A DNA stretch of 48,522 nucleotides from Methanothermobacter tenebrarum (GTDB lineage Archaea > Methanobacteriota > Methanobacteria > Methanobacteriales > DSM-23052), in the NCBI RefSeq assembly GCF_003264935.1, contig NZ_QLOE01000007.1, forward strand, positions 36,629 to 85,150, given 5' to 3'. Shown piece by piece: positions 1 through 9,108 of the stretch. The notes under the pieces are model-generated. The model worked only from the letters and a program-made list of their open reading frames with translations, was not told where the DNA came from and did not search any database. The translations under genes and the position numbers were made by a program. Within the stretch, counting starts at the first letter, position 1, and each line of letters opens with the position of its first letter.

Positions 1-25
1 AAGTAATAAGAGAACTTGTACCAGC

Positions 26-1711
26 CTAACCAAATATTCTTTTTATTTTATCTATTTTCAGAGTATTTATTATATCTGAGGGTGTTGCCCATCCTCTTCT
101 CGCTGTTTTAACACCCCACCTCATGTTATGGAGGTCTGGGAGTCTGTGGGCGTCGGTGTTTATGGCGAATTTACAATTATACTCAAGGGCCCTTTTAATG
201 TAAATATCGCGGAGGTCTAATCTTATAGGATTTGCGTTTATCTCCAGTATCGTACCTGTCTTCTCCGCCTCCTCGAATATCATGTCAAGGTCTAGGGGGT
301 ATTCGTCTCTTTTGAACAATTTTCTGCCGGTTGGGTGTCCTATCATATGCACGTGCTTGTTTTCTATTGCTGCGAGCATCCTTTCCGTCATGTCCTCCCT
401 TCCTGGCGAATGTATGCTCGCTATCACAATATCCAACTTTGATAGTATGTCATCTGGGACGTCCAATTCCCCATCTAATCTTATATTAGCCTCTATGCCT
501 TTGAATACGCATACTTTAAGGTCTAAACTGTCTATCTCCTCTATCTGTCCTTGGAGTTTTTCCTCGTCCAAGCCCCCAGCAATCTTCAGGGAACTGCTAT
601 GGTCCGTGATAGCTATATACTCATATCCCAGGCTTTGAGCGGCCTTCGCAATGGTCTCTATCGTCTCGGTGCCGTCACTCCATATTGTGTGGATGTGAAG
701 GTCTCCTCTAATATCCTCTTCTGACACGAGATTGGGTAGGCTGTCCTCTGCAGCCGCCTCGATTTCTCCATTATTTTCCCGCAGTTCGGGTTCTATATAT
801 GATAATCCTAGGCTCTTGAAAATTTCTTCTTCTGTCTTTGAGGCTATCCTCTTCTTGTCCTTGTATAATCCGTATTCGTTTAGTTTCATCGACTTTGACC
901 GGGCCATTCTTCGGAGTTCGATGTTGAATTCCATGGATCCTGTGAAGTATAATAGGGCTGCGCCGAACTCTTCTCTTGTGAATGTGCGGAGTTCGCATTC
1001 AATCCCATCCTCTAAGCGTATTATAGCCTTCTTGGATCCTTTGGCCACTGTTTCCTCTGCCATCTCTAGGGATGTGAAGTAGTTTATGGTTTCTTCCGGG
1101 TTCTCTGTTATTGTTAGGATGTCTATGTCCCCTATTGTCTCTTTACCCCTCCTTATAGACCCTGCTATCTCTGCTCTTTCTATTTCTGGACGCTCTTCTA
1201 GTAAAGATTTTATATATTGTGCTATCGGCTCCGCATAGGCTAGCAGCCTCCTTCCGAGGGTTGAACGGACGAATTTTATGCTTTGAAGTATTCTTTCCTC
1301 CTTTCTCTCCCCTATACCCTCTATTTTTCGGAGATTATGCCTCTTGGCATGGTATTCTAGGTCTTGGAGGTTTTTGATTTTGAGTTTTTCATAGAGTATT
1401 TTTATTGTTTTTGGGCCTATTCCTTCTATTGCGAGTAGGCTGTCCATGTCTATGGGGTATTCTTTTTCTAGTTTTTCTAGGTAGGATAGTCGGCCTGTTT
1501 TTAGTATTTCTTCTATTTTTTTGGCTATGTTTTCCCCTATTCCTGGCAGGTCTGTTAGTTTTCTTTTTTTGGCGTATTCTTCTATGTCTATTGGTAGTAG
1601 TTGGATGGTGTGGGCTGCTCTTCTGTAGGCTTTAACTCGGAATGTTTCTTCTTTCAACTCGAGGAAGTCCGCTACCCTGTTTAGGGTTTTGGCGACTAGT
1701 GCATTTTTCAT
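26..1711 (-). CDS. polX: DNA polymerase X family protein with C-terminal PHP domain
   Basis: Family X DNA polymerase fused to a PHP phosphoesterase, a gap-filling repair enzyme whose PHP domain gives 3'-5' exonuclease or AP-endonuclease activity in studied bacterial and archaeal relatives. Helix-hairpin-helix motifs (LPGIG, GIGPK, GIGER) lie in the first 140 residues. The nucleotidyltransferase motif GSIRRGKETIGDIDIL lies near residues 185-200 and carries two metal-binding Asp. The PHP metal ligands are all visible: DLHIHT, ITDHS, GIEANI, ASIHS, GHPTG and NTDAH. The third catalytic Asp, normally in a VDLRV-like strand, appears as Glu (CELRTF). I start at the ATG at 1711 behind a GGGGGG run; a GTG four codons upstream has no Shine-Dalgarno. 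The gene is complete, with its stop 26 bases from the window edge. Confidence 0.93.
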   Translation of the reverse strand: MKNALVAKTLNRVADFLELKEETFRVKAYRRAAHTIQLLPIDIEEYAKKRKLTDLPGIGENIAKKIEEILKTGRLSYLEKLEKEYPIDMDSLLAIEGIGPKTIKILYEKLKIKNLQDLEYHAKRHNLRKIEGIGERKEERILQSIKFVRSTLGRRLLAYAEPIAQYIKSLLEERPEIERAEIAGSIRRGKETIGDIDILTITENPEETINYFTSLEMAEETVAKGSKKAIIRLEDGIECELRTFTREEFGAALLYFTGSMEFNIELRRMARSKSMKLNEYGLYKDKKRIASKTEEEIFKSLGLSYIEPELRENNGEIEAAAEDSLPNLVSEEDIRGDLHIHTIWSDGTETIETIAKAAQSLGYEYIAITDHSSSLKIAGGLDEEKLQGQIEEIDSLDLKVCVFKGIEANIRLDGELDVPDDILSKLDIVIASIHSPGREDMTERMLAAIENKHVHMIGHPTGRKLFKRDEYPLDLDMIFEEAEKTGTILEINANPIRLDLRDIYIKRALEYNCKFAINTDAHRLPDLHNMRWGVKTARRGWATPSDIINTLKIDKIKRIFG

Positions 1712-1746
1712 TATCCCCCCCACACAAAAAAGAATATAATGGGAGT

Positions 1747-2484
1747 TTAGGGTTTTCTTATGGATTTTACTATCTCTGATATTTTTTCTTTGATGTTTGT
1801 AGCATTTTCTACTATTGTCCCTGTTACTATTATGTCCGCGCCAGCCTTTGCTGCTCTTCTAGCGTCTTCTCCAGTTCTTATCCCGCCGCCTACTATGAGT
1901 GTTAGGTTTGTGGACCTTTTCACCCTTTTTATCATCTCTGCTGGTACTGGTTTGTCTGCTCCGGATCCTGCTTCTAGGTAGAATAGTCTCATTCCTAGTA
2001 GTTCTGCTGCCATCGCATAGGCTGCTGCTATGTCTGGTTTTTCCCTTGGGACTAGCTTGGCGTCCCCCACCCATCCTACTGTGCCTCCTGGTTCTATCAC
2101 AAGGTAGCCCATGGGGATGGGTTCTATTTTCATCTTTTTTATGGTGGGTGCGGCTAGTGCCTGGGCTCCTATTATCCAATATGGGTTTGTGGAATTCAAA
2201 AGTGTCATGAAAAATATGGCATCAGCGTGGCTTGTTATGCCTGAAATGTTACCAGGGAATAATATTATGGGGACGTCTAGGTTCTCCTTGAGCGTTTTTG
2301 CCGTTTTTTCTAATTCTATGTTGTCGGTAGTTGACCCGCCGAGCATTATCCCATCGGATCCTCCTTGGATCGCTGCAGTTGCTACTTTGAGCGCTTCCTC
2401 TGATGTTTGTTCTTCTGGGTCGATGAGGGTGAGGTGCATTTTCCTCTCTTTGAGGATATTGTTGAAATAATCTTCAACCTTCAT
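1747..2484 (-). CDS. Geranylgeranylglyceryl phosphate synthase
   Basis: Catalyses the first ether-bond step of archaeal membrane lipids, joining geranylgeranyl diphosphate to sn-glycerol-1-phosphate. It is a TIM barrel of about 245 residues with family landmarks: HLTLIDPEEQ near the N terminus, GGSDGIMLGGST, FPGNISGI, GYLVIEPGGTVGWVG, YLEAGSGAD, and the phosphate-binding IVGGGIRTGEDA and GADIIVTGTIVE. I choose the ATG at 2484 (MKVEDYF); a GTG three codons upstream is possible and neither has a clear Shine-Dalgarno. It lies 24 bases after L40e on the same strand. With HMG-CoA reductase at 9.1-10.3 kb, the window holds two steps of isoprenoid-lipid synthesis. Confidence 0.95.
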   Translation of the reverse strand: MKVEDYFNNILKERKMHLTLIDPEEQTSEEALKVATAAIQGGSDGIMLGGSTTDNIELEKTAKTLKENLDVPIILFPGNISGITSHADAIFFMTLLNSTNPYWIIGAQALAAPTIKKMKIEPIPMGYLVIEPGGTVGWVGDAKLVPREKPDIAAAYAMAAELLGMRLFYLEAGSGADKPVPAEMIKRVKRSTNLTLIVGGGIRTGEDARRAAKAGADIIVTGTIVENATNIKEKISEIVKSIRKP

Positions 2485-2508
2485 ATTGGACACAAAAGAG
2501 TGGGGGAT

Positions 2509-2655
2509 TTAGCCTCTTGGATCTTTCGCCTTGAACCTTAAACCTTTATAGCCGCATTTCCTGCACCTTGTAGCATTTGGCGGGTTTCTTGCATTACATT
2601 TGAAGCATATTTTGACGTTGAATATTCTCTCCTCTGCTACTTCGAATTTTGCCAT
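2509..2655 (-). CDS. rpl40e: 50S ribosomal protein L40e
   Basis: A 48-residue zinc-ribbon ribosomal protein found by translating the gap between Tsr3 and GGGP synthase. The protein begins [12 protein letters not shown] and has the pairs CFKC and CRKC, with a basic tail ending KAKDPRG. Length and the two CxxC knuckles fit archaeal L40e. The ATG at 2655 follows GGAGATGATA, a good Shine-Dalgarno that overlaps the end of tsr3, so the two are translationally linked. Confidence 0.93.
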   Translation of the reverse strand: MAKFEVAEERIFNVKICFKCNARNPPNATRCRKCGYKGLRFKAKDPRG

Positions 2656-2660
2656 TAGTA

Positions 2661-3170
2661 TCATCTCCTTATGAATTCTTCTTGGATTTTGACAACTTCT
2701 CGGCTGTTTTTAGCCTTTGAGTATGCCTCTAGTAATTCCCTGTTGAGGTCTAGGAAGTGGGGACCCCATTTGAATGAGGACATTATATTGACTGCTATAT
2801 CTTTTAATCCAATTATATAAAAGGTTGCTGCTAGGGCTTCTGCAGTTGACAATATAAAGGGTTTGCCATAATTTGTTGGATTAGCAGCTACTAGGTATGG
2901 TAGCGCCCTATGATACCTTTTAACTGCGAAAATTGGTGAAGACTTTTTAACCTCTTTCCATGAACAATCTAGGGCTGTAACACCCCATTTGAGGATCCTG
3001 TCTTTGTCTGATGGTGATAAAGCCTTCTCTGCGAATGGGTTGAGTACTATGCTACCTCTTGGTATCCTCTTGGGGCTTGTTACTATCTTGATTTTCCCCA
3101 TCCTAGCCAATTTTAGGCTTGTACACTTTTTCCTGTCACATTCCTCTGCATGATAAACGATGATCCTCAT
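2661..3170 (-). CDS. tsr3: 16S rRNA aminocarboxypropyltransferase (Tsr3/DUF367)
   Basis: Transfers the 3-amino-3-carboxypropyl group of SAM to a modified uridine of small-subunit rRNA, by homology to yeast and archaeal Tsr3. At 169 residues it matches the short archaeal form. Family features visible are the N-terminal [64 protein letters not shown] and [14 protein letters not shown]. It lies 13 bases after the ChlI/ChlD-like gene and 5 bases before L40e on the same strand, consistent with an operon joined to ribosome biogenesis. Confidence 0.92.
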   Translation of the reverse strand: MRIIVYHAEECDRKKCTSLKLARMGKIKIVTSPKRIPRGSIVLNPFAEKALSPSDKDRILKWGVTALDCSWKEVKKSSPIFAVKRYHRALPYLVAANPTNYGKPFILSTAEALAATFYIIGLKDIAVNIMSSFKWGPHFLDLNRELLEAYSKAKNSREVVKIQEEFIRR

Positions 3171-3183
3171 AGTCTCTTTTTTT

Positions 3184-5157
3184 CTAGAATTGGTTTCTTT
3201 CGTAGTCCATTATCTTAGGTATTGCAAGTGATGGGTCTTCTAGTTGGTCTAGGTCGTAATATCTTCCACCTGATAGCATTGCAAGTTCCATGTTTATATT
3301 GCGGCCTTGTTGGAATTTTCTCTCAAAATTTATAACTACTGTGTGTATTTCATTTTTGTTAAGTTCTCTTCCGAGTTCCATGACATCCTGGATTGGCCTG
3401 CCCTCGATGCCGACGTTTGGCATGCCATCACTTAATATTAACATCACTGGCACGTATTCTTCTTTTTTCTTCTCTTCTTTAAGTATTTCAAGTCCCTTTT
3501 TTATACCGTGGGCCATGGGTGTGGTGCCACCTACTCTAATGTTGTCTACTTTTTGTTGGAATGACTGGGCTCTCTTGGTTGTGGGTATTATTATCTCTGC
3601 TTTTCTTCCTTTGAATCCTATTACGCTTAGTTTGTCTTTGTGGCGTTGTGCGTCTTGTATTATCTTGTTTAGTATGTTCTTTATCTTGGCTGCTTTCTGG
3701 TCTGTGAACATGGAGCCGCTTATATCTACTACGAGTGCTATGCTGGCCCTTGCCCCATGTTTTCTGATCTTTTCTCGGAGATCTTCAGGTTCTACTCTTA
3801 TATGGTCTTCTGATTTGAGGGCTGCTGCTCTTAAGGTTGCGTCTATCGCTATGTCCTTTGATTTCCCCTTTAACATTTTGCTTTTCACGTATTTTCCCTT
3901 TTCTGTCTTTGATTCTACTCTGCTGCCGTAAAGTCTCCTGTTCTTTTTGCCTTTAAATTTTAGGATGCTTTTGAGGTCTATGTCAACTTCTTCTTCTTGT
4001 ATTGTCCTCTCACTTGGGTTGGGTGTCATCTTCAAGTCTGCTGAGCCTAGGCTGGGTTGTCTGCTCTCACCACCGTATCCCTTCTCATCCGGCGGGGGGT
4101 TCCCACCCCCTGTGGCCTCGCCCTCAGCCGCCTCGCTAGATTCTTGTCCCATTTCTGTTTTTGCTTTTTGTATTTGCCTTTTCACGTCCTGGCGGGCGTA
4201 TGATCTTTCAGGTATTCTTTCTCCTAGGACTAGTTCAACAGCCTCTTCAAGGTCTTCTGGCAGGACCCTTGTTCTACCATTGTATGCTGCTATGGTCTTT
4301 GAAGCTTTAAGGATAGCTATATCCGCCCTGTGACCGTCCACGCCCACGTTAACGCATATTCTCGCTATGAGTTCTAAAAGTCTTTCGTCTATTTTAACTT
4401 TGGCTAGTAGTTTCCTTGCGTTGAGTATCCTCTTTAGTAGTTTTTCTTGTTTTTCTTGGAATTTTTTTCTGAAGGCCTCTGGGTCCTCCTCGAATTCTTC
4501 TCTACGAGCCATGATCTTCACTCTTTCTTTGATGTCTTGGATGGTTTCCACGTTAATGTGTAGGCCTATACGGTCTGCTAGTTGTGGTCTTAGCTCTCCT
4601 TCCGCTGGGTTCATTGTACCTACTAGTATGAACCTAGATGGGTGTGATATTGAGATACCCTCCCTTTCAACATAGTTGATGCCGTAGGCTGCCGCGTCTA
4701 GTAGAACGTCTACAAGGTGGTCGTCTAGGAGGTTTATCTCATCGACATAGAGTATGTTACGGTTGGCCTCCGCTAGTATACCAGGTTCTAGGGCTTTTAT
4801 ACCCTCCTTGAGAGCCTTTTTTATGTCTAATGATCCGACTACCCTGTCTTCTGTTGAACCTAATGGTAGTTCAACGACTCTCATCTTTTTCTCTTCAATT
4901 TCAATATTATCCTTTGACTTGCAGAGTTGACAGAGCGACTCCTTGTCATCAGGGTTGCAATTGAATGGGCATCCTTTAACAGTCTTTATTGATGGTAGCA
5001 GATCCGCCAGTGCCCTGACTGCTGTTGTCTTACCTGTACCTTTATCGCCCCTTATCAGAACCCCACCAATGGAAGGGTTTATTGCATTTAATATTAGGGC
5101 CTTTTTCACTTTTTCTTGTCCTACTATTGCCGTGAATGGGAAAATCAAATTCTTCAC
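3184..5157 (-). CDS. Fused ChlI/ChlD-like chelatase motor (AAA+ ATPase plus VWA domain)
   Basis: Resembles magnesium/cobalt chelatase motor subunits I and D fused in one chain of about 657 residues. The AAA+ half has Walker [10 protein letters not shown] near residue 40 and Walker [12 protein letters not shown] near 145. A four-Cys insertion, CPFNC followed by CQLC, lies near 63-83. A Gly/Pro/Glu-rich linker near 340-380 leads to a VWA domain from about 470 with an intact MIDAS ([24 protein letters not shown]). In chelatases this motor drives metal insertion together with a large H/CobN subunit; no cytoplasmic H subunit lies nearby. The CobN-like protein in this window is at 33.8-40.1 kb and is secreted. 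The GTG at 5157 follows GGTGAG by 4 bases; GTGs at 5169 and 5166 are also in frame. The substrate is unknown. Confidence 0.85.
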   Translation of the reverse strand: MKNLIFPFTAIVGQEKVKKALILNAINPSIGGVLIRGDKGTGKTTAVRALADLLPSIKTVKGCPFNCNPDDKESLCQLCKSKDNIEIEEKKMRVVELPLGSTEDRVVGSLDIKKALKEGIKALEPGILAEANRNILYVDEINLLDDHLVDVLLDAAAYGINYVEREGISISHPSRFILVGTMNPAEGELRPQLADRIGLHINVETIQDIKERVKIMARREEFEEDPEAFRKKFQEKQEKLLKRILNARKLLAKVKIDERLLELIARICVNVGVDGHRADIAILKASKTIAAYNGRTRVLPEDLEEAVELVLGERIPERSYARQDVKRQIQKAKTEMGQESSEAAEGEATGGGNPPPDEKGYGGESRQPSLGSADLKMTPNPSERTIQEEEVDIDLKSILKFKGKKNRRLYGSRVESKTEKGKYVKSKMLKGKSKDIAIDATLRAAALKSEDHIRVEPEDLREKIRKHGARASIALVVDISGSMFTDQKAAKIKNILNKIIQDAQRHKDKLSVIGFKGRKAEIIIPTTKRAQSFQQKVDNIRVGGTTPMAHGIKKGLEILKEEKKKEEYVPVMLILSDGMPNVGIEGRPIQDVMELGRELNKNEIHTVVINFERKFQQGRNINMELAMLSGGRYYDLDQLEDPSLAIPKIMDYERNQF

Positions 5158-5315
5158 TATACTCACCACAAGGAAAAAATATCCTAAGACTATATACTAT
5201 TATCCCTTTTATAAAATAAGTCATTTCCCCAGATCATACTCTAAACACATTTTTTAGGAATAAAAAAACTATTAATAAAAGATAAGATTATAATATATTG
5301 TTGAGGTGAGTTAAA

Positions 5316-5471
5316 TTGTGTACAGTAGGGGGGCCAATGGCTGATATAAAAATGAGAAAACTCAAAACCAGGCGCTGTAAGTGCCTTGATTGTGGTAATG
5401 AGTTCAAAGGTGTTGGTAAGAGGATCATATGCCCATCATGCCAATCAGATAACATAGAATGCTCCGAGTAG
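5316..5471 (+). CDS. Zinc-ribbon microprotein, first copy of a tandem pair
   Basis: A 51-residue protein with CxCxxC (CKCLDC), CPSC and a final Cys near the C terminus (IECSE), a likely Zn-binding ribbon. It has the same length as the gene that follows, and from the CKCLDCGNEFKGVGK core onward the two are nearly identical. I choose the TTG at 5316, which gives MCTVGGPM and follows GAGGTGA by 6 bases. The same octapeptide pattern (MCSVGGPM) starts the second copy, with mostly synonymous base differences, which supports translation of this stretch. An internal ATG at 5337 behind GGGGGG would give 44 residues. The function is not known. Confidence 0.78.
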   Translation: MCTVGGPMADIKMRKLKTRRCKCLDCGNEFKGVGKRIICPSCQSDNIECSE

Positions 5472-5485
5472 GAGGGGATGATCTC

Positions 5486-5641
5486 ATGTGCAGTGTAGGA
5501 GGGCCCATGGTAGACATAGACCTTAAAAAGGTCACAAGTCGCAAATGTAAGTGCCTTGATTGTGGTAATGAGTTCAAGGGTGTTGGTAAAAAGGTCAGAT
5601 GTCCATCATGTCAGTCAGAGAACGTAGAATGTTCAGAATAA
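5486..5641 (+). CDS. Zinc-ribbon microprotein, second copy of a tandem pair
   Basis: A 51-residue paralogue of the preceding gene, starting 14 bases after its stop. It shares the core CKCLDCGNEFKGVGK and the second knuckle CPSCQS; the Cys count and spacing are identical, and differences concentrate in the basic linker before the first knuckle. The ATG at 5486 gives MCSVGGPM and follows GGAGGGGATGA. An in-frame ATG at 5507 behind GGAGGGCCC is an alternative. Its 3' end overlaps the start of the next gene by 13 bases. It may bind nucleic acid or a protein partner; no function can be assigned from sequence. Confidence 0.78.
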   Translation: MCSVGGPMVDIDLKKVTSRKCKCLDCGNEFKGVGKKVRCPSCQSENVECSE

Positions 5642-6090
5642 AAAAAGATGAGATACTATTCATCAGCGGATACAATGGCATCGTTGGCGTGGTGAAATCG
5701 GAAGAACCCCGTAACATATACATGGGCACCCCAGAAGGTGAGATAATACTATCACTGGATGAAGATGACCTTATAGCCGTCTCAGCATTCGAAACAGGCC
5801 CCATAATAGAGAAGGCTATAAAATGTATGATACACTTCCTAAGAGAAGTAGGAACCCCCCTAATCGTCCTGGAAGAGGGTCATCCAACCTCCAAACGCCT
5901 TAAAATGGTCGTATCGGCCGGTGAAACCATAAAACTAGACTGTAACATAACCCCTGGGACTCACCCAGAACAGGATCTGCTCTGTTCGGCCCCAGAATTG
6001 TCAGGTACGATTATAAAAGCCGTGAAGGATGGTATAGTAGTTCAAGGAGAAGTTGAAAGGACAAGAATAGACAAGATAAAAAACTCCTAG
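5629..6090 (+). CDS. Conserved archaeal protein of unknown function
   Basis: A 153-residue soluble protein that I do not recognise with confidence; it may belong to a methanogen DUF family. It contains FISGYNGIVGVV near the N terminus, a central ALIEKAIKCM-like helix region (IIEKAIKCMIHFLREVG), LIVLEEGHPTSKRLKMV and a Gly-rich C-terminal beta region. No membrane segment or signal peptide is seen. I start at the ATG at 5629 (MFRIKKDEI), which overlaps the end of the zinc-ribbon gene; an in-frame ATG at 5599 lies deeper inside that gene. The overlap suggests coupled translation with the zinc-ribbon pair. A T-run at about 6096-6101 may end the transcript. Confidence 0.75.
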   Translation: MFRIKKDEILFISGYNGIVGVVKSEEPRNIYMGTPEGEIILSLDEDDLIAVSAFETGPIIEKAIKCMIHFLREVGTPLIVLEEGHPTSKRLKMVVSAGETIKLDCNITPGTHPEQDLLCSAPELSGTIIKAVKDGIVVQGEVERTRIDKIKNS

Positions 6091-6122
6091 GACTCATTTT
6101 TTAATAAGAAAATGGAGGGGGA

Positions 6123-6645
6123 GATTTTTACAGAGGTTGGCAGCTTGTTGTTGATTTTTGTAGAAGTTTATTTCCTTGCATAGGCGTATATGGGATTCTT
6201 ATAACTTATTTTCCTGATTGTTGTTGTGGCATAATTTGGTGAACGATTATTAGGTTTCCATGTACTTTTTAACATTGTATGCTACTTGAAGGCATGTTTT
6301 TTTGGTGAGAGCACCCCCCCAGCATTAGTACTTAATGGGGTTTGTCGATGGGCTAATTTTTAATGATTATGTTTAGTTGCTGGTATTCAAGCTTATCATT
6401 TGTTGTTACCGCATGACCAACAGTTACTGGGTAGGTTGTTCACCGTCACCTTATAAGTTCTCTTAGACAGCAGCCTAGTAAATGTTTTGTCCAATTTGAA
6501 CCATAAGGTTTTTCTCTTAAACTATTTGACCGTTTATTTTAAGTCGTGCCATGCATCCCCCCCTCAAGTCCCCAGTATTGTTGATATTAGCAGTTACCGT
6601 CACATTTAATGGTGCCATGCCACCTTTTGGTGTCACTCTAAGATA
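6123..6645 (-). pseudogene. Decayed 3' end of a pseudomurein-binding adhesin
   Basis: The 936-base gap between 6090 and 7027 has no intact gene, but its minus strand translates, with frameshifts and stops, into the C-terminal part of the giant adhesin at 40-47 kb. Read in order: VTPKGGMAPLNVTV and NINNTGDL at about 6639-6570 (adhesin: VTPTSGVAPLNVTV, NTGDVAG), LKINGQIV near 6540-6520 (adhesin LKINGTVV), TYKVTVNNLPSN near 6460-6425 (adhesin GTYNVTVDNMAP), CLQVAYNVKKYMET near 6290-6255 (adhesin YLQVAANILSFIDRYG), SPNYATTTIRKI near 6240-6205 (adhesin APNYARTSLGRI) and KLPTSVKI at 6146-6123 (adhesin RLPNYVTI). This covers one beta-sandwich repeat and the pseudomurein-binding repeats. The stretch 6660-6900 may hold more of it but I cannot align it. 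Confidence 0.8.
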
Positions 6646-7026
6646 CTATGGGGATTTTGTCTCACCGACTATTGTATGGGTTTCCAATCTTATCAGAGAC
6701 CCCCCACATCCAAGTGCATAATCATCATCTGACCATCATATATAGTAGATTTTTTTTTTGTCGAATTTTGCCAAATAGACATCTAATGATCTTGTTTTAA
6801 TATCTTCTCTAGGTTGTCCCCATGGACTTTTATATTCCCAGCTGATAATCTTCCCATTTTTTTGAGGGTAGTAAACATGCTAAAAAATGGAAAATAAATA
6901 ACTGTCCTTCATCACCTTCCAAGGGGTGTATACTATTCTATTTTAAAAGTTGGGTGAATATATGTACTGTGTTATATTTTCGGTTTACAAAAAGTTATTA
7001 TATACGGTTGCAACAATCTATCCAAT

Positions 7027-7716
7027 GTGATGATGGTAGACTTTTATCAATTATTTGGCCAGGTCATCCTCCTTGTGTTAATGGGCATTTTATTATTGCT
7101 CTTGTTGAGCCTATTCCTCGGGAGGATACTATTAAAAAGTGATCGTCTAATATTCCCCAGACTACTCCTTGTAACAGTAGATTTGTTCTATGGGCCCTTT
7201 AAACGGTTTGCGAGCATCCTAGGAGTTGATGAGAGTATAGTGGACCAGATAGGGGTTGAAGTTAGGAACAAGATTAACGAGGAAAAATTCAATAGTATAA
7301 AAGCAGAGGATAAGCTCTTGATACTCCCACATTGCCTAAGACACCCAAAGTGTGAAGCGCCATTAGAACCTTCAGGTTTACAATGCAAAAATTGTAAAAA
7401 GTGCATAATCAGCATATTAAAGAATAAGGCTGAGGAAATAGGCTACCGCGTATTCATAATACCAGGTTCCACATTCCTTAAAAAGATAGTGAAAGAGAAC
7501 AAATTTAAGTCAGTGCTCGGCGTCGCCTGCTACCAGGACTTGAATATCGCCATGATGAAATTATCCAAATTCGCACCCCAAGGCGTGCCACTCCTCAAGG
7601 ACGGATGCTATAAGACCAAAGTAGACATCAGCATGGTATTAGAGAAAATGGGGATAAAAAAACCAAAGAGAATCCGCCTAGAATGTGGGGCTGATCATAG
7701 ATGGACATCAAAATAA
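7027..7716 (+). CDS. DUF116 membrane-associated protein
   Basis: A 229-residue protein with an N-terminal hydrophobic segment (residues about 8-35, [20 protein letters not shown]) and a Cys-rich C-terminal domain typical of DUF116: [25 protein letters not shown] and [10 protein letters not shown]. The Cys pattern suggests a metal or Fe-S site; the family has no established reaction. GTG at 7027 and ATGs at 7030 and 7033 are all in frame, and no Shine-Dalgarno is evident. A TATA-like TTATTATATA near 6991-7001 puts the transcript start close to the start codon, so the mRNA may be leaderless. The 3' end overlaps the TatD-like gene by 16 bases. Confidence 0.85.
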   Translation: MMMVDFYQLFGQVILLVLMGILLLLLLSLFLGRILLKSDRLIFPRLLLVTVDLFYGPFKRFASILGVDESIVDQIGVEVRNKINEEKFNSIKAEDKLLILPHCLRHPKCEAPLEPSGLQCKNCKKCIISILKNKAEEIGYRVFIIPGSTFLKKIVKENKFKSVLGVACYQDLNIAMMKLSKFAPQGVPLLKDGCYKTKVDISMVLEKMGIKKPKRIRLECGADHRWTSK

Positions 7717-8537
7717 CAGACAACCATATCCACGTTGATCATATCAATGGTGAAGGGCCTGTGAAAGTGGCTGAAAAGTTCCACAGAGCAGGCGGCAAAA
7801 GGATGATAATACCCAACAAGCCTACTTGGACCATCCAGAAACCATCAGAGTTCGAGGAGGCCATGAAACTCGTCATAAAATATGCGAAGATAATAAACTC
7901 CCAAACTGAAGTGGAAGCATATCCCATAGTAGGAGTGCACCCAGCAGAACTTTCAAGGCTCATAGAATCCGGCACACCCATCAAAGAGGCTGAAGCACTC
8001 GTCAAAGAGGGGCTTGAATACGCCCAGAGGCTAGTATCTGATGGGAAAGCCGTAGGTATTGGCGAAATTGGAAGGCCACATTATCCTGTAGAAGAAAGTG
8101 AATGGGAAGCCCACAACAGGATATTATCATATGCATTGGAACTTGCAAGGGAAGTGGATTGTCCAGTGCAACTCCATACTGAAAGTTCAACCCCTAGACA
8201 ATTCCAAGAATTTTCCAAGATGGCTGAAAAGGCTGGTATGAAAAAGTATAAGGTTATAAAACATTTCTCAGGCCCCTATGTTAGTGAGGATGAAAATTAT
8301 GGGCTCACACCATCCCTGATAGCTTCACGTGACGTTATAAAAAAGGGCCTAGAGAAGGGTGGTAATTTCCTTATGGAGACTGACTACTTGGATGATCTGG
8401 GCAGACCCGGAGCAGTATTGGGTCCTAAAACCGTTCCAAGACGTACGAGGGAGTTTATCCAGAAGGGTCTTATGGATTTAGAGGATGCTTATAAAATCCA
8501 TGAGGAGAACATAGAAAAGGTTTATGGTCTAGTGTGA
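7701..8537 (+). CDS. TatD-related metal-dependent hydrolase
   Basis: A 278-residue TIM-barrel metallohydrolase of the TatD/amidohydrolase superfamily. Metal-ligand motifs seen are DNHIHVDH near the N terminus, [28 protein letters not shown] and METDYLDD. TatD enzymes are nucleases, but this archaeal subgroup has no defined substrate that I know of. It starts inside the end of the DUF116 gene, which argues for translational coupling and a shared role. Its last 9 bases overlap the convergent VIT1-like gene. Confidence 0.88.
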   Translation: MDIKITDNHIHVDHINGEGPVKVAEKFHRAGGKRMIIPNKPTWTIQKPSEFEEAMKLVIKYAKIINSQTEVEAYPIVGVHPAELSRLIESGTPIKEAEALVKEGLEYAQRLVSDGKAVGIGEIGRPHYPVEESEWEAHNRILSYALELAREVDCPVQLHTESSTPRQFQEFSKMAEKAGMKKYKVIKHFSGPYVSEDENYGLTPSLIASRDVIKKGLEKGGNFLMETDYLDDLGRPGAVLGPKTVPRRTREFIQKGLMDLEDAYKIHEENIEKVYGLV

Positions 8538-9107
8538 ACCTCCAAGGAATATGCTTATAAAAGTTATCATAAGGCCTATGGCTACAATCTCTATACTAGT
8601 TTTGAAGATGTTCTCCCTTGATATTATCCCAAGGTAGATCCCGAGTACAACTAATGCTATCATAGACAGTAGTATTGTGAGTATTGTGGCTGTTATCCTA
8701 TCTCCTATGAAGAAGAATGGTATGGTGGGTACGAATGCGCCGAGGAAACTTGAGAATCCATGGGTGAACATGCTCATATATATCCTCCTTTTGGCTTGTT
8801 GGTGTATTATCGTGTCGTTTAGGCTGCCTTTTTCCATTATCATCTTCTTTTCAAGTTCTCTCATTGTACGGGTTTCCTCGGCTCTTTCACCGATGAAAGA
8901 ACCAAAGGCGTTGGACATTGCAAGGGCTATGCCCCCACTTAATCCTGTAATACCAATAAGATAATTTTCTATTTCAACTCCGCCTATGCCTGCAACGCCA
9001 CTGGCCGTTAGTGTAACACCCATAACAGCTAGTATCCCATCGAGTGTTCCTAGTGCGATATATCTACTCATGCTAAGATATTCATGGATGAATTCCCTCA
9101 AACCCAT
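8529..9107 (-). CDS. VIT1/CCC1-family membrane transporter
   Basis: A 192-residue membrane protein of the VIT1/CCC1 family, members of which move ferrous iron or manganese out of the cytosol in eukaryotes. About five hydrophobic segments are visible: YIALGTLDGILAVMG, LIGITGLSGGIALAMS, FVPTIPFFFI, ATILTILLSMIALVVLG and IEIVAIGLMITFISIFL. The family signature GTLDG lies in the first helix, followed by a charged EERAEETRTMRELEKK-like cytosolic stretch that fits the metal-binding region. It starts one base after the HMG-CoA reductase stop on the same strand. Transport of iron or manganese here is inferred. Confidence 0.87.
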   Translation of the reverse strand: MGLREFIHEYLSMSRYIALGTLDGILAVMGVTLTASGVAGIGGVEIENYLIGITGLSGGIALAMSNAFGSFIGERAEETRTMRELEKKMIMEKGSLNDTIIHQQAKRRIYMSMFTHGFSSFLGAFVPTIPFFFIGDRITATILTILLSMIALVVLGIYLGIISRENIFKTSIEIVAIGLMITFISIFLGGSH

Positions 9108-9108
9108 C

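Noticed and set aside
6660-6900. A minus-strand frame with SWEYKSPWG and LDVYLAKF, suspected transposase or PKD remnant
   Set aside because: It is short and broken, and I could not align it to the adhesin or to a transposase family, so I did not call it.
6954-7142. A 62-residue plus-strand frame before the DUF116 gene
   Set aside because: It overlaps the promoter and start of the DUF116 gene, lacks a ribosome binding site and shows no conserved pattern.
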